Below, in pieces: positions 35,533-44,484 of a stretch of DNA of 64,000 nucleotides (within the stretch, counting starts at the first letter, position 1; every line of letters begins with the position of its first letter). A program made the translations under genes and the position numbers. This stretch comes from Ruminococcus flavefaciens. Its GTDB lineage: Bacteria > Bacillota > Clostridia > Oscillospirales > Ruminococcaceae. The notes under the pieces were generated by a model that was not told the DNA's origin, did not search any database, and saw only the letters and a list, made by a program, of their open reading frames with translations. The DNA is taken from the NCBI RefSeq assembly GCF_900143025.1, contig NZ_FRCT01000001.1, positions 124,001 to 188,000 of the forward strand. The letters are read 5' to 3'.

Positions 35533-35608
35533 TTAAGCAGGAAATACGTTTAAGCTCTCTGGGGAGAAGGAGAGGGCTCGGTTTAAGAAAAATTAAGTTT
35601 TTGATGTC

Positions 35609-35703
35609 GATTACGAATTCTGAAAAAAATACATTTCAAAAGGGCGTAAAAAGTGGCACTTTTTGAGCATTTTGGGAAAAGAATTTTTTGAAAATTCGTA
35701 ATC
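35609..35703 (+). repeat. Long inverted repeat in the ImmA/IrrE leader
   Basis: GATTACGAATT (35609-35619) and AATTCGTAATC (35693-35703) are perfect 11-bp arms; pairing continues inward through an A/T run. Inside lies a second hairpin AAAAAGTG/CACTTTTT (35648-35664). The block ends 62 bases before the ATG and could be a leader RNA switch or a dimer-binding site. Confidence 0.6.
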
Positions 35704-35765
35704 GCTTCGGAAAAATGATGATTATTGAAATGATATACAGTGTATCAAGTTAGGGGGATCGGTGT

Positions 35766-37652
35766 ATGGCATGCTATCAGAACTTAAAAGATTACCTTCA
35801 ACACGAACAAATTAAGCTCATTGAAGGAGCAATTACGAAGCATCAAAAAAATGATGTGGACATAAATGGAAATACTCATATTGAGTCTCTTTACTGCACA
35901 GATGACGAGCGCAGTAATCAGAAAATGGAGCTCGTGGTTTCAGTTGCCTGCAATGATACTGCTTCTGAAAAGCAGTATTACAGAGTCATTCTTTTCGGAA
36001 GTCTTGACTTGAAGCTTAAGGATATTCGGGTTATAGAAGTAGGCGAGTGTGATAAGAGTGATATTCGTGATGATGAATTGCTAAACCATTTCATTCTTCC
36101 TGACGTAAGGGCAGAAGACTTAGAACGCATAGGCAATGAACTCTTTTCTTATTATAGTATGTTTGCTGGCATGAACGGGTACGGACTGTCATTAGGTAAG
36201 ATTATCAGCAATATGAATGCTCCGATTTTCTTTGCCGACCTTTCTGATGACTGCCTCGGAAGAATCAACCTTGTTGAGGCTGACATCAAAACTTATCATT
36301 ATAATATAGAAACTCAGCAGCTTCAAGAGGTCAGTGGACACGCTAAGCCTGGGGTTATCCTTTTAAACAAGAAAAAATACTATGACGATCAGGACGGTGA
36401 GCTTCTAATAACTGTAGCTCATGAGTTAGTACATTGGCAGTTCCATCAGAAGTTTTTTTAGCTCCTGGTATTGTTAGGCACAGACTCTGATACTATGAAC
36501 TGTAAAGCGAAGCCTGTGATAATCTCTGACAGTATGACTGATATTGAGAAAGCCCTGCGTATTGCGGAGTGGCAGGCGAATTCCCTTGCAATGAGGCTTG
36601 CTATCCCTTCAAGCACTGTTGATGCCGTTAACAATGAGATTGCCAATGATCCGTCTACATACTACGAAAATTCTGGAGATAGAATGCAGGCTTGTGTAAT
36701 AAAGTTTGCAAAAATCTACGGTGTATCCTGCTTTGTGGCAAAGGCGCGTATGCGGCAGTTGGGATATGACTTTGTTGACGGTACTATTCTGGAACATGAA
36801 GAAAACGGAAAGAAGATTCAGCATGCCCCGTTCTATTTTCAGCCTGGGACTCTTAAAGATAACGAGACATATGTGATATACCCTAAAGACTATAAGAAGC
36901 TGGTGCAAGAGAATAAAGATTTCGCTGCGCTTATAAGCTCAGGAAACTACATTTACCTCGGGTATGTTGTATGCAGGCTCAATGAAAAATATATCGATGT
37001 TGTCTTTGATACTGATAGCGTTGAATTTGTTCTCTCTGACTTTGCCCGTAATCATGCTGATGAGTGCTGCATAAAGTTTTGTTTAAAAGATAAAAATGCT
37101 GAAAACTATTATTCGCAATATCTTCATAGAGAATACTTGTGCAAGGAAGAGTTCTCAGAAACAAGTGAGTATTATTATAATAAGAAAACAAACGGACTTT
37201 CATCTCTTATAGAACATATGATAGAAGATGAAATTGAAAAAGAAGACAAAAAGGGCGTTGAGCTTATCCATAAAATGGAGGCAAAAGGAATTAAAGAGTT
37301 CCCTGAAATATTTACATATATTATGGATAAAGCCTCAAAGCCTCGCTTAACAAAGGCTGAAGTAGCTGAGGTCTTGGGCTGTAGTGACAAAACTATTCAG
37401 AATTATCGAAACGGTCAACAAGTGCCGGATAATATTGATACAGTTATGCTTATATGTTTAGCGTGTAAAACGAGTCCTAAAGTAAGCACATTACTTATAG
37501 AAAAAACAGTTGGTGGTATACCTGATATAGGCTTGCAAAAGACAGCGTATAAGTTTTTGCTCAAGTATACAGATACTTCTCTCAAATATTGGAATATGAT
37601 ACTTGGTAAATTTAAATTGCCGCGCATTAAGCGTCTTGGCGAAAAAACATAA
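35766..37652 (+). pseudogene. ImmA/IrrE metallopeptidase with C-terminal HTH, interrupted by an amber codon
   Basis: One reading frame of 628 codons with a single TAG at 36459-36461 (codon 232). Before it: a 200-residue N-terminal region and the zinc motif TVAHELVHWQFHQKFF. After it: LLVLLGTDSD, then RIAEWQANSLAMRLAIPSS with the third zinc ligand Glu, and a C-terminal HTH (LTKAEVAEVLGCSDKTIQNY). Without the second half the peptidase lacks its third ligand. The frame is otherwise intact, so the change is recent, or the stop is read through. ImmA/IrrE peptidases cut XRE repressors to switch mobile elements on; the XRE-like protein at 29357 is a natural partner. The downstream half may be made from a TTG at 36471. 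Confidence 0.75.
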
Positions 37653-37732
37653 AAATAAGGTTATTTTGTTTATAAAGATTGTAGGTATGACAAGGAAATG
37701 AGATTTCCTCTTTTGTAACAGAATACAGCCAT

Positions 37733-37768
37733 AAAATCCTCATGTATATTTAATACATGAGGATTTTT
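37733..37768 (+). terminator. Terminator of the ImmA/IrrE gene
   Basis: AAAATCCTCATGTAT pairs with ATACATGAGGATTTT; loop ATTTA; T-run follows. Confidence 0.9.
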
Positions 37769-37889
37769 GTTTATATTACGGGGTTTATGGGAGGAATTAC
37801 CGATTCCTTTTAAAAGACATTAATATCTGATATAATTTCCATAGTAGGAAGTAATTTCTAAATATTATTACAACAGGAGGTTTTTACAA

Positions 37890-40800
37890 ATGTATGAGAC
37901 ATTTGAAGAGGTTGCAATGGGCATTTCACGTGACGATCTCGATTACAGCCGATTAATCGGAAAACATAAAGAAGAGCTTGCTTCAAAAGTAGAAGAGCTA
38001 TCAGAAGTTAAAGCTGCTGAAAAAAGCGCTGCAAAAATTGAAGTGCTTCGTTCCGAGATTACAAAAAAGGTGCGCTCAGAATTTACTCTTGAAGAAGGAA
38101 CAAGACTTTTCCATTCGTCACCGTTTATCAGCGAAACAGTTGAAATTAATGGCGTTGTATTTACCGGAGCTAGTTTTATCGCCCATAAGGCGAAGAAGGA
38201 TCCAGCTTACGATGAAAAGCATCTGGATCTGAATCCCTATAATGAGCATTGGCAACTGGAATACAAGACACGGGGACCTAAGTTTATCTCATCGGTAAAA
38301 ATCACAGGTTGCCTTATTGTTGCGGCTTCAGGACCGGGAATTTGCTACGCATATTTGATTATGATAAAAGGACGAGCGAGCCCATTGATCTTCTTTAACG
38401 GGGATCTGAGTGACAACAGAATAATCTCAGAATTACAGCTTGAGGATACGTCTCTTGCACCTAAATATGTTGCTGAGGCGTTTCGTCGATCACTTCTCTT
38501 GTGTTCTGCGGTATACTTTTATTCACCTCCTATGCATGATGGCTGGTGTTTGCCCCCGAGAGGAGATCGTATATTCTGTTCATCGGAATACGACAACCTT
38601 CTCTTCAAACGTCTGTATAAAGAAAAGGGAATGCGTAACGTTTATAACGATATTATTCTCTATAAATCAAATCGTACATTCAACGAAGTTGCAGCCGACT
38701 ATAACAGACTGCTTTCGGATACTCTTCCCGTAAAGGTCTGTACAGTGATCTCAGCTATGAGTCGTTTGTTGCCACAATTTCAGGAAGAGGGGCTTGTTCA
38801 AGACAGGCTTTGGGTTGTTGAGACTTCTGACGATGCAACTGCAAAAGATATGACAGCTGGACTACAGAACAGAAATCATCGTTCTATTGAAGTATTGTTT
38901 TCCTCAAAAAGAATTCTTTATATCGAGGAACAAATCAAGAGGTATGTTGATTGTGTAATGATCATTCGGCATTCTTCTGCAATAGGCTCGAAATACAAAT
39001 TAGAGAACATACAAGAGTTGTTATCTGAGTTTTTTGCAAACTCTTATGTTGATGATTCGGTTAACCGTATGGTGCCGGTACTGATTATCGATAACGCTGG
39101 TGTTTTGTCTGAAGAATTGTCTATACATCAGCTATCACTAACCGAGCGTGTTCAAATTGAAAATCTTGAACAGGTTCAGAAGTTGTTGGGAGAACTCGAC
39201 TATCATATCGTGAAAAATGCTGAGAAAAATCCTGGTGCGGTTAAGCAGCGCATAAAAGCGGTGATAACTGCAGCAAAGAAAATGGCAGCGACGCTTCCGA
39301 GAAGAAGTCAGAGTAACTCGGCAGTAATGTTTCTTTCTACAGCTATTCTGCTGAAGGAAGGCGGCATTCTGACTGAGGCTGATATACAAGCTATGCTTCA
39401 ATGGCTTTGCAATGAGGTCAAGGAAAGAACGTCTTTGTGCCGCTATAATGCCCAAAAAATGGGTGATGTAGCGAGCAAGGCAGTAATCACTGGCAGAATA
39501 GATATAGGTATAGAGGTCGGACCGCCTTTCTGGACTCCTGATAAGGCTATGATTTCAAGTGATGGTTCATTCTGTTTAACGGAGGATCTTTTCAGTGATG
39601 AAATTTACTCTAATTCAGATGTTCCAGTAGGTATAAATAAGGCAAAGGAGGATTTAAAATCCACTGGTGACTTATTGACGTATTCAAACCCTAAGGGGAA
39701 ACAGAAAATCTGGAAGGTTCAAACTGAGGACGGTAGCAAGAAACCAAGGCCTTTTTTAACGTTCTCAAGAGATTGGCTTTCTCAGGAAGCAAATCTCGTC
39801 ATTGATGAGAAAGTTGCATCGGATAAATTCCACAAGCTTGATGAGCATATTGATAATTTCTTCCGATTTGTTAAGCACGAGCGGTTAGATATGTATGCTG
39901 GTCAGGTGATAACGGATTACAAACACGGTACTCCGTTCATCGCTGTGACTGGTGCTCCTGGTTCAGGCAAGACAGACTGGATGATGCAGCAGGTCGTTCA
40001 GAGGGTAAAGACTGATGATGGTGTCATTGTTCTTGATCCGACGAATGCTTTCCTGAAGGAAGAACTGCTTGCACATAATATTCCGGAAGAAATAATCGCT
40101 AAACATTTCGAATTCTGGGATTTATCGACGCAAGGCTGGCCTGTAAATATTATGGACTTTGATGACTGCAAAAATACAGCTCAGCGTGTGCAAAAACTGT
40201 CGAGCCTTCTGATATCAGGATTGCATCTGACAGGAGCAAACCAGAAATTTATTCTTGTTGATAAATTGGCTGAATTGCTTGAAAAAAATCATCTGAGCAC
40301 AATTTCTGAACTTGCCGTATTACCGGCTGCATTCGACAAGAACGACGATGAAAAGAAGCTGGCTATAAAGCTGAGGGCACTTTTCAGTATGGTCAATATG
40401 CATCAAGATACAGTATTGAGTTGGGGCGACCGTCTCTCTGCTAAGGGAAAAGTCCTGGTCATTTCAAGCGGAAACGCTGTTGCTAATCCACTGGTGAATT
40501 CCTTTGACATACTTCTCGACACGTTGTATGCATTTAAAGATAAGAACAGGGACGGCAAGATGACGGTGATACTTGACGAGGTTCAGACTTTTAACCATGG
40601 TAAAAAAAGTACTCTTGTCAGCATACTCAGCAGAGTAAGAAAGCTCGATATATCCGTTATTCTCGCATCGCAGGACTATCTGAATGCAAGTCTTTCAGAG
40701 GTTTATAAATATTGCGGCACGCATATTTTGTTCAGACCGTTAGGAGAAGAGTGCATAAAGGCAGTAGCCAAGTTCACCAAGCTTGATGAAGATGTCATCA

Positions 40801-41051
40801 GGACACTTCCTGACTTTCACTGTGCTGTCATGGGGGATGTTTATAGTACGTATTATGGAACGAATGTTAAACTTGAAACAGCTATTTTAGGTATTACATA
40901 TCGTCCTTCGTATGATATAGGCAGCTCTACTGATGAAAAAGTGGTAAATGATCATGCTGTAAACTATAAAGTTTACGTTGATGTCAAGGCAGTACGAGCT
41001 GCAACACCTGCGACAAACGATCTGAAAAAATCCTGTTTTGAGAAAATTTAA
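37890..41051 (+). CDS. Large HerA/FtsK-superfamily ATPase with unknown N-terminal half
   Basis: The 1053-residue protein has AGGAGG before its ATG. Residues 1-650 match nothing I recognise; they include a coiled coil (about 25-60) and a NTPase-like strand PVLIIDNAGVLS. The C-terminal 390 residues are a RecA-type motor: Walker A GAPGSGKT (688-695), Walker B MTVILDEVQTF (Asp896, Glu897), a sensor-like VILASQDY and a conserved RPLG segment, as in HerA, VirD4/TcpA and FtsK pumps. It could be the coupling ATPase moving the element at conjugation, or a defence-type DNA motor. It lies between ImmA/IrrE and the xis-int genes, with its own promoter-like ATCTGATATAAT upstream. Confidence 0.75.
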   Translation: MYETFEEVAMGISRDDLDYSRLIGKHKEELASKVEELSEVKAAEKSAAKIEVLRSEITKKVRSEFTLEEGTRLFHSSPFISETVEINGVVFTGASFIAHKAKKDPAYDEKHLDLNPYNEHWQLEYKTRGPKFISSVKITGCLIVAASGPGICYAYLIMIKGRASPLIFFNGDLSDNRIISELQLEDTSLAPKYVAEAFRRSLLLCSAVYFYSPPMHDGWCLPPRGDRIFCSSEYDNLLFKRLYKEKGMRNVYNDIILYKSNRTFNEVAADYNRLLSDTLPVKVCTVISAMSRLLPQFQEEGLVQDRLWVVETSDDATAKDMTAGLQNRNHRSIEVLFSSKRILYIEEQIKRYVDCVMIIRHSSAIGSKYKLENIQELLSEFFANSYVDDSVNRMVPVLIIDNAGVLSEELSIHQLSLTERVQIENLEQVQKLLGELDYHIVKNAEKNPGAVKQRIKAVITAAKKMAATLPRRSQSNSAVMFLSTAILLKEGGILTEADIQAMLQWLCNEVKERTSLCRYNAQKMGDVASKAVITGRIDIGIEVGPPFWTPDKAMISSDGSFCLTEDLFSDEIYSNSDVPVGINKAKEDLKSTGDLLTYSNPKGKQKIWKVQTEDGSKKPRPFLTFSRDWLSQEANLVIDEKVASDKFHKLDEHIDNFFRFVKHERLDMYAGQVITDYKHGTPFIAVTGAPGSGKTDWMMQQVVQRVKTDDGVIVLDPTNAFLKEELLAHNIPEEIIAKHFEFWDLSTQGWPVNIMDFDDCKNTAQRVQKLSSLLISGLHLTGANQKFILVDKLAELLEKNHLSTISELAVLPAAFDKNDDEKKLAIKLRALFSMVNMHQDTVLSWGDRLSAKGKVLVISSGNAVANPLVNSFDILLDTLYAFKDKNRDGKMTVILDEVQTFNHGKKSTLVSILSRVRKLDISVILASQDYLNASLSEVYKYCGTHILFRPLGEECIKAVAKFTKLDEDVIRTLPDFHCAVMGDVYSTYYGTNVKLETAILGITYRPSYDIGSSTDEKVVNDHAVNYKVYVDVKAVRAATPATNDLKKSCFEKI

Positions 41052-41132
41052 GTGGGAAAGGTGACAATGCTATTTTAAATGAGCTGCACATATCTGCTTC
41101 TTGCGGACATGTGCAGTAAAAATGATAATCAT

Positions 41133-41154
41133 GTTATCCCCTTACGGGGATAAC
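41133..41154 (+). terminator. Hairpin between ATPase and excisionase genes
   Basis: GTTATCCCC/GGGGATAAC with TTAC loop; no T-run, so it may be a partial terminator or processing site. Confidence 0.5.
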
Positions 41155-41187
41155 GAATAATAAATAATTAATAAGGAGAAGATCAAT

Positions 41188-41433
41188 ATGAATGAAAATG
41201 TTAAATCAATCGAAAATATTCCCGTAATGCTGGGAATCAAGGAGACTGCTAAGAACTTCGGCATTGCCGAGCACCATGCACGTCAGCTTGCACTGCAGGG
41301 ACTTGTGAAGGCAACTCGTGCAGGCAAGAAGATACTTATAAACCAGCAAAGCGTGGCTGACTATTTCAACAGCTGTACTTTAAGCACAACTGATGTTGCT
41401 ATTGTCAAGCCTATTCCGTTCATGATCAGATGA
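41188..41433 (+). CDS. xis: Excisionase-like HTH protein
   Basis: The 81-residue protein has the Xis/MerR-type winged helix: MLGIKETAKNFGIAEHHARQ then GLVKATRAGKKILINQQSVA and DYF. It is placed 27 bases before the tyrosine integrase gene, the usual arrangement for directionality factors that turn integration into excision. AAGGAGAAG precedes the ATG. Confidence 0.85.
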   Translation: MNENVKSIENIPVMLGIKETAKNFGIAEHHARQLALQGLVKATRAGKKILINQQSVADYFNSCTLSTTDVAIVKPIPFMIR

Positions 41434-41460
41434 TAAACAACTGATATCGAGGCGAGAACA

Positions 41461-42678
41461 ATGGCTAACGTTAAGGCAAATAAGAACAAGGACGGTACTA
41501 TCATATCGTACCGTATAAGAGTATCTGACGGCTGCAGCGTTGACGGAAGGCAGCGTTTCCAGACTATGACATGGAAGGTACCGCGCGGCATGACTGAAAA
41601 GCAGGCAGCAAAGGAAGCGGAGAGGGTAGCTTTACAGTTTGAGGACGAGGTCAAGAATGGCCTTGCAGGTTCTCAGCGTTCGCTAAAGCTGGTAGAATTC
41701 GTACCGATATACCTCGATATCAAGAGGGATATCCTTTCTCCGCGAACCTTTGAGTATTACGCTTCCATCATTGAGAAAGTAATAATCCCGTTGCTGGGGC
41801 ATATGAAGATTTCTGAAATCAGAAGTGCGCATATTCAACAGTTCGTGCGCTATCTTCAAAGGGAGAACCCGGGTACATCGCCTGCGACTATAAAGAAGAA
41901 GCTTGCTATTCTGCAATCCATGCTTACTCAGGCGGTAAAGCTCGATATAATCCCTATGAATCCTGCTGACGCGAAAAGGCTTACTCTTCCGAAAATGGTA
42001 ACTCCAAAGGTGGAGATATTTTCGAAGCAGGAGGCTGCTGAAATGCTTGAGTGTTTGGAGCAGGAAGAATTACAGTATCAATGTCTTGTGCTGCTCGCCA
42101 TTATGACGGGCTGCCGTCTCGGTGAACTGATAGCACTGAAATTCAGTGACATCGACTACAATACGAACAAGGTCACTATCGAAAGAAGTGCGTATAAGTG
42201 CAAGGGGAAGCCTATAGCATTAAAACCCCCGAAAGATTACGAAGTGCGCACTATAACGATCACCGATGACTGCATTGAGCTTATAAAGCTTCTGAAGGCT
42301 GAGAAAGAACGCGAACGCATGAGACTTGGTACTGCATGGATAGGTGATGAATGGCTGTTTACACAGTGGAACGGCAAGATTATGAACCCTCAGACTCCGA
42401 CAAAATGGTTTGGCAAATTCCTGGAAAAGAACGGGCTTAAACACCGTAAATTCCACTCTCTGAGACATACGTCGGCGACGCTGCTGCTGTATGGCGGAGT
42501 AAATTTACAGCAGGTTAGGACCCGTTTGGGACACGCTGATATCAGCACAACAAACAAATATCTTCACTGTCTTGCCGAAGCTGATACAGAAGCTGCAAGC
42601 GTACTTGGCAGTATGCTAATAAGCAGGCATAAACATAGTGAGGAGCAGGCGAATAACAATACGCAGAAGACAGGATAA
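41461..42678 (+). CDS. int: Tyrosine recombinase / integrase
   Basis: The 405-residue protein has an N-terminal arm-binding domain (KNKDGTIISYRIRVSDG), a SAM-like core-binding domain (about 75-165), and the catalytic domain with MTGCRLGELIAL (Arg), HSLRHTSATLLL (His-x-x-Arg), LGHADISTTNKYLH (His and nucleophile Tyr). This is the phage/ICE type of tyrosine integrase. It is the last gene of the element, so the right attachment site should lie close downstream. GAGGCGAG precedes the ATG; a terminator follows at once. Confidence 0.93.
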   Translation: MANVKANKNKDGTIISYRIRVSDGCSVDGRQRFQTMTWKVPRGMTEKQAAKEAERVALQFEDEVKNGLAGSQRSLKLVEFVPIYLDIKRDILSPRTFEYYASIIEKVIIPLLGHMKISEIRSAHIQQFVRYLQRENPGTSPATIKKKLAILQSMLTQAVKLDIIPMNPADAKRLTLPKMVTPKVEIFSKQEAAEMLECLEQEELQYQCLVLLAIMTGCRLGELIALKFSDIDYNTNKVTIERSAYKCKGKPIALKPPKDYEVRTITITDDCIELIKLLKAEKERERMRLGTAWIGDEWLFTQWNGKIMNPQTPTKWFGKFLEKNGLKHRKFHSLRHTSATLLLYGGVNLQQVRTRLGHADISTTNKYLHCLAEADTEAASVLGSMLISRHKHSEEQANNNTQKTG

Positions 42679-42683
42679 CAGAG

Positions 42684-42723
42684 CAGGGACTTCCCATTCG
42701 GAAAGTCCCTGTTCTTTTCTTTT
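42684..42723 (+). terminator. Terminator of the integrase gene
   Basis: CAGGGACTT/AAGTCCCTG stem, then TTCTTTTCTTTTT. The following 42724-43221 stretch is AT-rich, with no gene; a right attachment site should be here but no repeat could be fixed. Confidence 0.8.
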
Positions 42724-43221
42724 TCGGAGTTTTTTCTGTAACTGCTCAATGGGGCGTATAAAAGCAGATAATAAAAAACAGCAATTACTTTACTAATTTA
42801 ACTACATTAACAGATGGGGAGTAAAATCGTAATTATATTTGTTTGGTATTACCACTGGAGAAACAATATAATTTACAAAATATGTAATCTGTTAACATAT
42901 ACGAGATAAATATATCTGATAAGCTGATATACTGATTGTAATACAAAATAGTGAATATACAAAAAATTAAATTGGTGTGCGAAAAAGATATAGCAAATGT
43001 GCATAATTAGCGCGAAACAAAAAAATAATTGTTGATGATTGACAAAAAACGTCGATAGTTCTTGTAAAACTGGTAAAAATGTGGTATCATTAATTATATC
43101 GCATCATATGAAAAATTTATAAATATTCTAGAAAATCTACAAAATGTATAATATTTTGCACTATTTACTAACGATATAATTCCCTGGGATTTGAATAAAT
43201 GAAATAAAAAATAATTCTGAG

Positions 43222-43402
43222 ATGGAAAGAATATTAAAAAAGGATAATAGCTACTTGATCAAGGTCATAATTTCACTACTTTTAAGCAAATTGTGGCTGT
43301 TCATTATTGTAACGATAATCGGTGGCGCAGAGACTTTTTGTTACTCGAAATTTGCGATGCCGCTGAAGTATTCTTCTCATATTCCGATGTATGTTCAAAG
43401 TA
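43222..43402 (+). pseudogene. 5' fragment of a cpsC/wzz-like chain-length regulator
   Basis: The frame reads YLIKVIISLLLSKLWLFIIV then GGAETFCYSKF and YSSHIPMYVQS, the N-terminal cytoplasmic tail, first membrane helix and start of the outer loop of CpsC/Wzz/YwqC proteins. It breaks off after 60 codons and is joined in another frame to a CpsB piece. These proteins set EPS chain length together with a tyrosine kinase, which is not present in the window. Confidence 0.65.
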
Positions 43403-43668
43403 TCATTGTCGTATACTTCCTATGATTGACGATGGAGCTAAAGATGTAGAAACATCACTTGCGATGATAGAGATGATGAAGGAACAAGGGGGAGAGCGAA
43501 TTGTTGCAACTTAACATTTCTACGTACATCAAGAAAAATCAGTGCCTGAGTTCCTTAAAAAGGCAGGCTGACTTTGAAAAGATAAAGGACAAGGCTGTTA
43601 TAAATGACATTATTCTTGGTTTTGTAAATATGATGGTCGTATGTATTAAAATTGGCGGGTTGATATAA
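43403..43668 (+). pseudogene. Fragment of a cpsB-like tyrosine phosphatase, stop and frameshift
   Basis: Starts HCRILPMIDDGAKDVETSLA, the metal-binding start of PHP-type phosphatases (CpsB/YwqE). After ERIVAT the frame has TAA where the family has Pro, then goes on HFYVHQEKSVPEFLKK in the same frame, and then shifts by one base to RQADFEKIKDKAVI. The rest of the gene is missing. The ATG and first few codons are replaced by the cpsC piece. Confidence 0.65.
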
Positions 43669-43744
43669 ATCGCTATATTTATGGCGGTTGATATGAGTTT
43701 GTTAATTTCCACACGGGCGATCTAAGGGGAACATGACCGCAATG

Positions 43745-43779
43745 ACCATGGTCTATGATTATTTCCAGAACCATGGTCT
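43745..43779. repeat. Two direct copies of ACCATGGTCT, 25 bp apart
   Basis: Copies at 43745-43754 and 43770-43779. CCATGGTCTAT of the first also occurs at 25544-25554. It is just before the first intact EPS gene. Confidence 0.5.
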
Positions 43780-43902
43780 CTCATTTTTACATATACATAT
43801 AAGATTTTGTTACATATTTACTTTGTTTTAAATGATCACTCTTTTCGAAGAATGATCATCATAATAAATTTTCACTCATTTCTTAATAAGGGAGGTATAT
43901 GT

Positions 43903-44427
43903 ATGCAAAACTTGCTTATTTTAGGCGCTGGACAGTACGGAATGGTGGCTAAGGAAATTGCCGAGTCAATGAGGAAATATGATCATATTGATTTCCTCGA
44001 TGATAACAATCCGATTGCAGTAGGTAAGTTGGGGGACTTTGAAAATCTAAGCAATGTTTACGATTCTGCGGTTGTAGCTATAGGCAATTCGGATTTCCGA
44101 TTAAAGCTCATCGAAGAACTTCGTAACAAGGGGTACAATATACCATGTCTGATTCACGAACGTGCATATGTTTCACCGTCTGCTAAGATAGGTATAGGTT
44201 CATTTATCGAGCCTATGGCTGTTGTGCATACGGAAGTAGTAGTTGAGACAGGATGCATTATTTCCGCAGGTGTTATTATAAATCATAATAGCACTATCCA
44301 TAAGGGCTGCCATATCAACTGCGGCTGTGTTGTAAAGGCAAGAGCAGAGATTGATGAAAAAACACGAACAGGGTATAACGAGATATGTGATACCCCCGTC
44401 AAGCATGAGATTCGTGTTGCTGTGTGA
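43903..44427 (+). CDS. NeuD/PglD-like hexapeptide acetyltransferase
   Basis: From ATG 43903 (GGGAGG upstream) the protein has 174 residues. An N-terminal Rossmann-like part (LLILGAGQYGMVAKEIAES) is followed by left-handed beta-helix hexapeptide repeats (AKIGIGSFIEPMAVVHTEVV). It should transfer an acetyl group from acetyl-CoA to a nucleotide-linked amino sugar. The C-terminus is about 30 residues shorter than in PglD and the expected loops are small, so activity may be altered. First intact gene of the EPS locus. Confidence 0.75.
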   Translation: MQNLLILGAGQYGMVAKEIAESMRKYDHIDFLDDNNPIAVGKLGDFENLSNVYDSAVVAIGNSDFRLKLIEELRNKGYNIPCLIHERAYVSPSAKIGIGSFIEPMAVVHTEVVVETGCIISAGVIINHNSTIHKGCHINCGCVVKARAEIDEKTRTGYNEICDTPVKHEIRVAV

Positions 44428-44484
44428 TTAAAATTGGGTGGTTAAGTATTCTGACAGATTGTCAGGTTAGTGAGGAATGATAAA

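Noticed and set aside
25544..43779. CCATGGTCTAT at 25544 and 43746 as attL/attR cores
   Set aside because: The second copy lies over 1 kb beyond the integrase, past the decayed cps genes that belong to the chromosome, and is itself part of a local duplicate. It remains only a weak idea.
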